Origin: Neospora caninum Liverpool
Taxonomy: Eukaryota; Apicomplexa; Conoidasida; Eucoccidiorida; Sarcocystidae
Length of the DNA: 64,000 nucleotides
Assembly (NCBI RefSeq): GCF_000208865.1
Contig: NC_018398.1
Location: forward strand, 5,046,710-5,110,709
Direction of reading: 5' to 3'
Part shown: positions 12,901-22,500 of the stretch, in pieces
How the letters are laid out: each line of letters starts with the position of its first letter
Numbering within the stretch: the stretch's first letter is position 1
Notes under the pieces: generated by a model
The model's input: only the letters and a program-made list of their open reading frames with translations
What the model was told of the DNA's origin: nothing
Databases searched by the model: none
Position numbers and translations under genes: made by a program

Positions 12901-14254
12901 CCTCTCTCGGCTGATCTTAAAAAGCGCGGACGAGCTCTCATATATTACCTGACGCGGGAAATGCTTCTTGTGAGCTCGAGCACGTTTCCGGCAACCGACG
13001 CGTTCTCCGTTCTGCTCCGTCCTATTTTCCTTCGCTCTTCTTTTCGTTCTCGTCCTCGCGTGCTCCCGGTCTTTTCTGCTATCGCTTTTTTTCCTTCGCT
13101 CCCGCTGTTCCTCCCTATTTCTCTCTGCCTTCCACTCTTTCCCTCTTTCTCTCTAGCTGGCTCCTCCCTTTCTGCCTCATGACCCTGTAAGTTCCATGTT
13201 TCATCTGGTGTCCGTACACCCTGTATAAGGATAGCGAAATGAGAGTCGCACCTTGCGGTCGCTCTTTTTCGCCGTGCCGTCCTCCTCCTCACGTGTCCTT
13301 ACATGGCAACTGAAGCTAGTTTCCCTGTTTTTCACACCATACAATGGGATTCCTGCGTTTCTACAAACTACCCTTTGCTGGGGTGTATGTACACCATCTC
13401 CGTAGCCTCCGTCACTCCCTCACTTTGCCACTCAGCCCGTTCTAGTTCTTACTGCGCTCTGCAGGTGCCGGAACCTGCACGGACGAGGAAATAAAAAACT
13501 GTCTCCCCCCCTTCTTCCCCCCCCCCCCCCCTTCTTCCTCCTCCCCTTCTTCCTCCCTCCCTTCTTCTTCCCTCCCTTCTTCCTCCTTTCTTCCCCGTTC
13601 TTTCCTTTGCGATTGGGTCGTTTTCGTTTCTTTCTAGGGCCGTTCCTGTTGTGGTGCTTGTGCGTCTGCAGGCGTCTGTTTGCCTCACCGATAGAGTCGG
13701 GACTGGGTCAGGCCTTCTGCGCGCGCGTTGAAAGTATGGTAGGAGAGCGCCTTTTCCCCGTTTGCGCCGGGCGCTTGCCCCGGCACCCTCAGATACCACC
13801 TAGCCGCTCGCAAGCGACGCTGCCCAGTCGCCTCCTCGATGATCGGCACTGAGCACGTCGGGGAAACGTTGAACCGTGGGCGGGGAAAATGAGAGTCGAA
13901 CGCATCCGTTTCACCCGGAAACGCGCAAGAAAAAGAGGAAGAGGGAGAAGAAGAGGGAGAAAGAGCAGAGAAGGGTGGGATTTTTTTGTCCTCTTGGGTG
14001 TCGGTTTCTTCTTTCGTTGCGGTTTTAGCCAGGTGCGAGGTTGCGGCTGAGGAAGGGACGGAAGGCGCAGGGGCCGCGGCTGCTTCGTGCTTCACGGTTA
14101 CGGGGCAGCGAGACTCCTCGCTCTTCGCGGGCTCGACGCTGTCCGTTCCCTCGGCCTTCTTAGACTCGGAAGATGCAGAAAGTGGCGAGGAAACGAGACC
14201 CGCAATTCGACGAAGACGCCGAGGATGCAGCGTGCAGCTCATTCGCCCGCACAT
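9973..14254 (-). CDS. SRAP-domain (HMCES/YedK-type) abasic-site shield protein
   Basis: Six exons (minus order): 13689-14254, 12731-12855, 12008-12168, 10997-11214, 10591-10697, 9973-10157. Phases close to 453 residues. The first in-frame ATG reads MCGRMSC, so Cys2 becomes the N-terminal residue after Met removal; in this family it forms the covalent thiazolidine link to abasic sites in single-stranded DNA. Other active-site residues are present: Asn176 (TFNAR), Glu206 (ADGFYEW) and His355 (IHTRMPVLL). The closing FYPVTPRVGNSR segment matches the family's C-terminal strand. Two insertions look lineage-specific: about 95 low-complexity residues between residues 20 and 115, and exon 3 (54 residues, Lys/Glu-rich). 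The C-terminus TLDFFLKP resembles a PCNA-interaction motif but has one spacer residue too few. The family also processes DNA-protein crosslinks at replication forks. Confidence 0.94.
10385..10404. repeat. (AT)n microsatellite
   Basis: A dinucleotide run lies in the last intron of the HMCES-like gene, next to further TA/TG-rich sequence up to about 10450. Confidence 0.8.
12237..12276. repeat. ATATTC/(AT)n microsatellite
   Basis: Imperfect repeats of ATATTCAT run into pure AT dinucleotides, in intron 2 (12169-12730) of the HMCES-like gene. A second short AT run is at about 12464-12482 in the same intron. Confidence 0.8.
13382..13395. repeat. Perfect GGTGT-ATGT-ACACC palindrome
   Basis: The 14-mer has five-base arms that are exact reverse complements around the centre ATGT. 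It is the reverse complement of the copies at 17280 and 39336. It lies in intron 1 of the HMCES-like gene. Confidence 0.9.
13502..13596. repeat. 95-base uninterrupted polypyrimidine tract
   Basis: Every base from 13502 to 13596 on the + strand is C or T. The tract includes 15 consecutive C residues (13517-13531) flanked on both sides by CTTCTTC, which makes a mirror repeat. It lies in intron 1 of the HMCES-like gene, so the transcript contains the purine version. Confidence 0.95.
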
Positions 14255-15693
14255 CTTGGACACAGACTTTTATTTCCCAAACCTGGAAACTTACACAAGA
14301 CACTGACACATGCCGATAGGACAGTTACGTGCCGGTATCGAGGGCAAAGCGAAAAAGTTAGAGGAGAGGAGAGAAAGGCGAGAAAGAAGGGAATTAAGAG
14401 AGAAGGAAAACGCTCACTTTCAGCCAGGTCCTCCGCCACGCAGGCCTCGGCTCGACAGCGCGGCTGAAAAGGGGATGCCGACAAGGACAGCAGAGGTGGT
14501 CCCCTCCGGGTTACCAAGAAGAAAAGAGAGAGCCGTGCGTTGTGTGTCAAGGGAGAAAATCGGATTTGCGGCAAGACAAAACAAGGGAAACCAGGTCAAA
14601 TACACAGTCAGTATTTGAGTCGCGCGAAGAGAAAAAGAGCCGCGCGGGCCGCTCCCGCAAAGCAGGCGCGGTCGAGAATCTTGTCTCAAACGCAAGAGAC
14701 CCGAAGCTGGAGCAGATGAAGCCAAGGATGAAGAAAAGAAGTGAGTCCTGTACACCGTGTACAAAAGAAGAGAAAAAAGAGACCCTGCAGAGGACGTGAG
14801 GAGGTGTGGTAGCCTCGAACGCAGAGAAACACTCATGCGCAACGGGGGTCAAGAGCGGTCCCGAATCGGAGACTGCGCAGTTTCGGGTGTACGTACACAT
14901 TGCGCTTTCGCCACCCACTTGTTCCTGCTCCGGTGGTCTCTTTTTAGCGCCGTTTGTGCTTTTCGTCCTCTGCTCTTCCTTTTTCTGGAGCCTGTAAGAG
15001 CACAGCGTAACGGCGAGAATTCCGCACCGGGTGTCTCGAAGGAAGAGGCGGGCGAGCGCTCGGAGACCGACCGGCTGCATGTACTCGCGAGACACCAGCT
15101 GTCGCGCACGGCGCGCGCACGGTCGCAGGCTGGACTGGACTATAAGCCGAGACCGGACGGGAGAAAGCGGCGGAAAAGGCGGGCCGGGCTGAAGAGAAAA
15201 CCCCCACTACTCTCGACATGTGCTGCGAGAGAAGAGAGACACACGGGTCCTCCTGACGTGCGACTGTTTTCCCTTGCAACAAGTCTGTTTTCTCTCTTCT
15301 CTTCTCTCTTCTCTCGCTTTCTCTCTCGCCCCTTTTTGTTCGCGGCGCCTCTCCCCTTCTTCCCCGTTCCCGTCTCTCCTGGGTCTCTTCCCTAGTCCAC
15401 CAAAACCTCCGTGTGCTGTGCGGGGCTCCGTCGATCTCTCTCCTCCCTCTTCAGTTTCTCGCCTCCACTTTCCTTCCCTTCCCGTTTCCGTTTTTCGTCT
15501 TCTCTCCTTCACTCTCTCGACCTCCACAGTCTCCAGCCTCCCCGCCGTTTCCTCGTCTTTCTCTTGCGCTCTCCCTCTCTCACACCCCCTCCTTGTTCTT
15601 TTCGTGCTTCTCCTTTTTCTCTCCTGGTTTTTCACGGCCTTCCTTTCTAGGGTGTCTCCGATCCGTTTTTCTTTCTCGCCGCTTCCGTCCAAA
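14255..15693. promoter_or_regulatory. Divergent promoter region between HMCES-like gene and eIF3h
   Basis: The two start codons diverge 1.4 kb apart and no gene lies between them. A TRP-1-like site is at 15137-15150, reading TCGGCTTATAGTCC on the minus strand. The reported TRP-1 consensus of Toxoplasma ribosomal-protein promoters is TCGGCTTATATTCGG. A near-perfect 14-mer palindrome (GGTGTACGTACACA) is at 14886-14899, and TGTACAC-C-GTGTACA is at 14749-14763. From about 15260 the sequence is strongly pyrimidine-rich, as expected for the 5' leader of eIF3h. Confidence 0.55.
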
Positions 15694-17915
15694 ATGAACT
15701 CTGGGGGCAAGTACGTTCCGCCGAGCCTGCGCGGTGGAGCGCAGCCTGGCGCCGCGCAAGGTGGCCTCCAAGGCTCCGCAGCGCCCGCGGCTTTCGCTCC
15801 TTCCGCTGTCCCTTCCTCGCCCTACGGCGCCGCAGGTCCGGCGCTCTCTTCGTCGCCCGCCTCCTCCCTGAACGCCGGCGGTGTCTCCCCCGGCGATGAC
15901 GTGTCTCCTCAAGGCGTGAGTCCGAACCAGCGACGCACAGCTGCTCAGGTTCTCGCGGGCATGTCGGGGACCGGAGCCTCTCGACGCGCGAAGGCTTCTT
16001 ATCCGCTGCGCGTCGTCGAAGTCGACAGCCTCGTGCTCATGAAGGTTCTCAAACACTGCAAGGAAAACTACCCGACACCCGTGAACGGCCAACTCCTCGG
16101 GATCGACTGCAAAGACAGACTGGAAGTCACCAACTGCTTCCCTCTCCCTCAAAAGAAGGTGAGCGAAAGGCGCAGAGAAGGGGTCTGGACGCATCGGAGG
16201 CAGAGGGCCGAGAAGGAGGGAGACGTGCGCAAAAGGAAGGGGACAGACGCCGAGCGGATGAAGAGGAAGAACGAGCGGGAGAAAGAGGGGGAGATGAGGA
16301 GAGCGTTGAGTGGGGGCGCGAAAGGACCGCAGCGACAGAGCGAAGAAGAACGGAAAAGAGGCAGACGGGGAACAAAGGAGGAGGAGACGGAGAAGGTGGC
16401 GTGAGGGAAGAAAAGAGACAGGGCGGAGGAGGGTTCGCGAGGCTGTGTCGAGACATTCGGCAAGGCAGGCAAAGGCCTCGAGGGTCGATTTGGTTTTTGC
16501 GAGAGGAGACGGCAGATAAATGCATGTCCTTCCATCCGGTCCCTTTTTTCTCGCCTCCTGCCTTCCACTCGTCCCTTCTTCGTACTGTCTCGCGCTCCAC
16601 GCGTGGGGACGAGATCCGGCGTGTGCGCATTCATCGGGCTGTCAGAGGTCCTCCGGTATTTTTGTCGTGTTTCCTCGGGCGCACTCCTGTGCGGCGTTTT
16701 GGAGGGCCGAAGGTCGCGATGCACCACTTTCCTCTCCGCCTCTCTTTGTTTGCAGGACATCATTGCGCAAGTCCAGCGCGAGAAGGGAATTAGCGAGAAG
16801 GATCTGGAGGAGAGGATCGACGAGGAGTTCGACAAGTACCAAGACAAGATGGCGGAGCTTATGCACGACGTGAACGTGGACTGCTTCACCGTCGGTTGGT
16901 ACCAGACGCTGTCTTTCGGGGACCTGAAGAACAAGGACATCATCGACTCGCTGGTGCTCTACCAGGAAGCGATCGACAAGGCCATTGTGCTCGGCTTTGA
17001 CCCGATGCTGAACTCGATGGCGAAGAAGGCGTTCAAGGCGTACCGCGTCAACCCGGAGTTCGTGCAAAAGTACCAGGAATTCGAGCAGGATGTCTCCAAG
17101 TACAACAAACTCCGCGCGAAGGACATCCTCATTGAGGTGAGAAGTGCGCGCAGAAACTTGAGAAAAAAGAGCGCACCAGAACAGACTTCCACGGCCCATC
17201 GACCCAGACTTCGGATCTCTCCGCGCCGCGAGTCGGGTCCACCGAGGGGCGTGGAGCACTGGAAGAGGACTGCAGTTCGGGTGTACATACACCTGCCTCG
17301 GCGTCCGCGAGAGTCGCCGGCGTATGGGGGCCCGACCGCCTTCGCCAGCTGCGTCTTCACAGTTTTCTGTTTGACTCGGTGTCCACTTTCTCGCAGGTCC
17401 CCCTCGTCGTGGTGAATCCGTTCCTGGTCGAGGCCTTCCTGATGGACTGGGCAGTGCACGACCCGCTGCAGAACCAGGCGGACTTTGACAGCTTGGAGCT
17501 CGACCAGAGCGTGTACATGGAGAAGAACTTGTCGATGCTTTCAATGTCGCTCGAGGCCTTGGGCGACGAACAAGACAAACTGCAGAGATACCAGAGAGAG
17601 TCGCTGAAGCAGCAGCAACTTCAGAAGCAGCTCCTGGAGCGTCGGCGCTTGGAGAACGACCAGAGGCGACTTCGAGGCGAGCCGTTGCTCCCGGCGGACC
17701 TGGATGGCCCGGCGTTCCGCAAGATTGATCCGCCTTCCCAGTTGAACACGCTCATGATGAGCAGCCAGGCGCAACTCCAGTGTGAAGACATCAACGCTGC
17801 ATGCAGCGAGACCCTGGGAAAGATGTTCCTCCTCCACTGGGGCAACCTGCGAAAGAAGCAAACCCCCGCTGGGTTGAGCGCCGCTGTCGCCGCGGCCGCC
17901 GCCGATGCAAAATGA
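15694..17915 (+). CDS. Eukaryotic translation initiation factor 3 subunit h (MPN domain)
   Basis: Three exons, 15694-16158, 16756-17136 and 17397-17915, all in phase 0 with GT-AG introns, give 454 residues. The ATG sits in AAAATGA. The MPN fold starts near residue 105 ([18 protein letters not shown]), with [20 protein letters not shown] followed by [18 protein letters not shown]. The metal-binding JAMM signature is absent, as in all eIF3h. The C-terminal half keeps family hallmarks: a helical region ending [20 protein letters not shown], then RGEPLLP and the [10 protein letters not shown] end. eIF3h is a peripheral eIF3 subunit in cytosolic initiation. The N-terminus ([10 protein letters not shown], then a 90-residue Ala/Ser/Pro stretch) is not part of the usual family core. 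Confidence 0.97.
17280..17293. repeat. Perfect GGTGT-ACAT-ACACC palindrome
   Basis: It is in intron 2 of eIF3h. The left flank (GACTGCAGTTCG) nearly matches the left flank of the 14886 copy (GACTGCGCAGTTTCG), so the repeated unit may be longer than 14 bases. Confidence 0.9.
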
Positions 17916-19541
17916 GCTGTCAGACAGCGAAGAACAGAGAGGAAGAGAGGCAAAGAGGGAGAACGAGAAGCAGGACGCAGAAGGCGTCATGGCACGAGGG
18001 GGTGTAGAGACCGAGGGCTTTTTGGAAAGGAGCGAAGTGGGTGCTGCGTGCGACGCGTTTCGGGGGGCATTGAGTTTGGTCCCTCGAGCGTGACTTCGAG
18101 GTTTGTTCATCGTGTCAGGGCCATCTGGGCACGTCACGGAGAAGGGTGAGCTCTGAGAAAGCCGGAAAAAGGCAAGTACCTGCGAAGAGAGAGCGGGGAG
18201 AGACGTTCGTGCGGCAAGCGGACGAGACAGCGTGGAGGGAGCGGGAGGAGGACTGGTCGCGCTACCCCCGCCTCGTTTTTGCGCACGTGCAAAGAGCAAC
18301 GTAGGCTCTTCTTTTGTGGTTCACAGAAGCTGGTTTTCGTGTTCATGCTCGTCCGCTGAGAGTGTCTTGTCTTCTTTTCCGGTGTAGACATTTCTCAAAC
18401 AGATTTCTAGCTCGCGCGTCACGGGCTGTGTAACCGGCACAGTGGTCCTCGCTGGAAACGCGCGGGTGTCTGTCGACACACGCGTCTCCGAGCAGGCGCG
18501 GTGCCCAGCCTAACCTCGAGTCGAGGCCGCTCTTTTGTGTTTCTCGCCTCGCTCATTCGCCGGTTGCTGCTGAACTGCACACATTGCCTGGAAGACAGAA
18601 AGGCTGCACTGCTGGGAACGCTCGCCGTCTCGAGATGTGTGGGCGCTCGTCCCTGCTGGACCTGCCTGCCTAGGCGGAGCGAACGCCGGGGGGACAATGA
18701 CGTTTCGCGACTGGTCAAAGTAAAGAGGAGGGCAGACCCCCGGATGTCCCAGGACAAAAACGCGCTTTTTAAACGCGCTTTCGTCGCCAACTAGCTGGTG
18801 CACGGGGAGCTGTCGAGACACCCGAGACCGAGGGCGAGAGCCTGCATGTGGCCATCGGCGATCCGAGGCTGGTGCCTACTGGCTATCCTCCGTTCTCAAG
18901 TTCACACCTTGTGCTTGCACTTTTTCTTGCGACGGCAACCGAGGACAGCGCTTCTAGTGACGGCTGTGAGGTCCAGAAGGATGGCGCTTCGAGGCGATCA
19001 GCCGCGGCGAGCGCAGTCGTCTCTGATTCGATCTACAGATAAACACCGTTTCGAATTCTTTCTAGGGCGGTGCGTGCGGCGCGGATGGACCGCAGAAGAT
19101 GGAACCTTCCACGAGAGGTCTGGGTAGATCAGAGTCAACTTCACATGCATCAGTGTGCACAGGTAGTCGATATGGTGAAGGCCCCACAACACAAACCCTT
19201 TTTTGTGCAACGTGTTCAAAGAACCCTTCGCATCAGTTGTCCCTCCTCTTTCTCTCTAGTCCTCTGTTCCTTTCCTTCCCTGTCGTTCGCGTACTTCATC
19301 CCTCTACACGGAGATCCTGTTGAAACAGGTTCAACCTCTCAAGACGAATCCATTGCCTCAACTTATCTTTCCTCTGAGCCTTTTCTCGCTCATGCGACAC
19401 TCTCCCCTCATCTCCACGGTCGAGTTGCTCTTGCATCCACTACTTCATCCCGATCGACGAAACAAACGCCTTCATCCAATTGACTAAACCGCTCCAAGCA
19501 ATCACATGCCTCAGGTTCTTTTCCGAGTAAAGCAGCGGCGG
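17916..19541. other. Convergent intergenic region
   Basis: eIF3h (+) and the Ulp1-like protease (-) converge here, so both 3' UTRs should lie in this stretch. No open frame has family features or a credible start. Partial versions of the palindrome (GGTGTAGAGACC near 18003 and GGTGTCTGTCGACAC near 18464) are the only structure I noticed. Confidence 0.5.
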
Positions 19542-22500
19542 CTAGCGGCTCGGCCTCAGCCCGCGGCGTCCCAAATTGAAGACAGCGGGGCGGCGTGCAG
19601 TCGTTTCGGATTTGCACGGGGGCTCCTCCACCAACAGAGCTCTCAGGTGCTCAGTGTCTCGGGGAGTCTCTTCCCAGTTGGGGTGTTCGCGAATGTACGA
19701 AAGCATCTTGAGGAGCTGTTTCCGTCTGCAAAGAGTAGGAAGAGAGACAAATCGGGGCAGTGCCACGCGCACGGACAGCCAAAAGAGCTACAACGGCCAA
19801 AGCCAAGAGCCGCCACGCCTGCATGCATAGCTTCGTGTGTGTGGCTAGAGCTCTGCAAATATTCACACCCCTTTCTGGCAGTGTTGCTGCCTGTCAATAA
19901 ATCTGTTCGTGGATGCCTGTCTATTTTTCCAGCGATGCGACGCTATCTCTATCGACAACACCCATTTCCACATCTATATCTCTGCATGCACACCCCCACC
20001 TACATATACATTGATACAGACAGGTGTCTAGAGAGATTTCGAGAGGTTCATATACACATCTATGGAGACAGAGAGATACACAGAGATTTACACAGATTTA
20101 AACACATCCATTTACATATTCAGATGTTTACGCAACAGAGAAGCGACGGCCGAGGGTACACGATTTTGTCTCGAAGAACCGACGCAAAAAGAGAATGCTT
20201 CGACGCTCCTTCCTTCGTACCTGTGCGTGACATGTCGCTGAGAGAACCAGGGGGTGGACGGCAGTGCGCGTTCGGTTGCTTTTGAAGACTCGAAGGGGAC
20301 AACTTTGACTCTCGTCAATTCCGCGTTTCCCGTCGTCTCTGCCAGAGCTCGTGGGGCCTCTGAGAGCAGCCTTGCAGTCGCGGCGGAGCCCTCCGGGCCA
20401 CTGCGGGCGCCTGGCGCAGGCTGAGGTGTAGAGACACCAGAGCGGCGCGTGGCGTGCGGGGGTGGAGGCGCGCAGAAGTGGTGTTTGTTCTCGGCGCAGC
20501 AGAGAAGCGCCTGGAAGGCCTCCGGGTGGAGCACCAAGTGGAGCACGAAGGAAATGACAAAGACACCGCAGTCGAACCCATTTTCTTGCTGCGGGATCGC
20601 CTTCGGATGCGGCACTGCATCCTTCACCCAGCAGCACGGCCCGGTGCAGTAACTCGAGCCTCGGGGAACGTGTGACCCACACTTGGCCGCAAATTCCTGA
20701 ACATACCAAAGAGAAACAGGATATGCAAGGGCCTTTGAACGCACACGCAGGCGTCCATGCATACACAGGAGACGTCCCATGAGCCAGTGCAGTGTTTGCC
20801 TTGTCGGGGAGTGGCGCAAGGCCGAGAAGGCCCTTCGCGGGGTCTCGCGGCGCCATGTTTTAAGACAGCGAGTGGCGAGCGTTCGCAGCGTGAGAGTTTC
20901 TTAGTCGTGGAGAAGGCATACATTCTTCAGAAAGTGTTTAACTTGTTCTCCGCGTCCGCGGTCAAAGACGCGCGAGCGGCGGCAGCCTCGGAGCGAGTCC
21001 AAGTGAAGGAGAAGAGCCTTGGCAGCTCCGTCTGGCAGCGGCAGCGTGCACGCACGGTCCTGCTCGACTTTCTCGCGTTTGATCTCGGTTTTCGCCTCCG
21101 TCTCGAGCCCGCTCTCCTCGCCAAAAACCCGGCGGAGCCTCTTCAGGGGTCTGCTACCAGGGCTAGCTGCGAGCGAGACACCCCACAAAGACATGAGAAA
21201 AGAACAGATGCGCCGAGAAAGAAGCGAAAAGGACGAGCGCTTGAAAGACCCAAATCCACGCGCCGGCTAGAATCTGGATGGGCTTTTTCCTCCCAAAGGA
21301 AAAGGCAGCGAAACACCGCCCGCGCACATCTCTCTCTGGCTGCTGGCTGTTTACCAACGGTGGAGGGCGCTTCGCCGTCGACGCGGGCGCCGGAAATTGG
21401 CGACCTGAGTGTCTTCTCCAAGGCGATGCCGGTCGCCGCTTCCCCCCTGAGTCTCCTCCTGAGTTGTTGTCTCGGTGAAGCAGGGGCTCCAATCGCGTCT
21501 CCGTCCGGCGTTCTGCCCATCGCCTCAGAGGCTCCTGGCCGTCCGGGGTCGGCTAAGGCCCCAGGGCGCCCTGCTGGCCACCCCACACCGGGCCCCGGCC
21601 GGACAGTCGCCAGGGCCCGAGATGGAGACAGGGCCTTCGCAGCAGTCGGTCCGCCTTCGCCCTTCACGGGGGGCGGGTTAATCGGCGCAAAGGCGTTCAA
21701 AACCACGCCCAGAGACCAGTGCATGTTGTCGTGGTTGATCGGCATGAAGACGACGCGCTTGAGGGGTAAGGCCACGGCCTCGTGTTTCAGCCACCGCGTG
21801 TGGTGTTTGTGTGCACCTTCGTGGTCTTCCCCGAACTTTGCCAATGACGGCAAGAAGAACGAGTTGAAAATATAAAACTCCGACCGCTGTCGCGCCGTCA
21901 TCACCTGGAGAGACACACAAGAGGCTCGAGGAGCTCAGCGAGTCTGACGGACCCACACGGTGGCGCAACGGCCAGGCGAAGGCCGCTTGGAGCGCGAGGC
22001 GACACAAAAAGCGGTTCAGGGCCTAGCCGCCTCAGAGGGGTTCTCGAATGCTTCAGACGGAGACCCCGACCCGAAGAGCCGGTCGCCGCAACTTCTGCCT
22101 CGGCAAAGAATTTTGGCAACTTCGCCACGGCACAGGCTGCGTAGAGAAAGTTTGGTCGCTGCCGCGCAACACACGCGGTCGCAGAAAGAGAGAGCGCAAA
22201 AGTATCGAGTTCGAGGTGGCCGCGGCGGAAAGAAAGCGAGGGAGAGCGGAGAGAATAGCATCACCGTGGCATAAGAACCTGAGGAGCCCCTTACATGCTT
22301 TGTGATGAACCGGAGGAAGAAATCGAGGATGGAGTCGTCGATGTCATCGTTCTTCTTGAGGCGGCGTTCGGCGTCTGCACTTAGAAGATCTGGGAATGGC
22401 GACTTCTTCTGGATCAGTTCTCGGTTTTCCTCCCGCACTGCCAATCGGGTGCACATGGCGCTTCGCCGGTCTCCTTTCTCCGCTCCCCTGGCGCCGGGCT

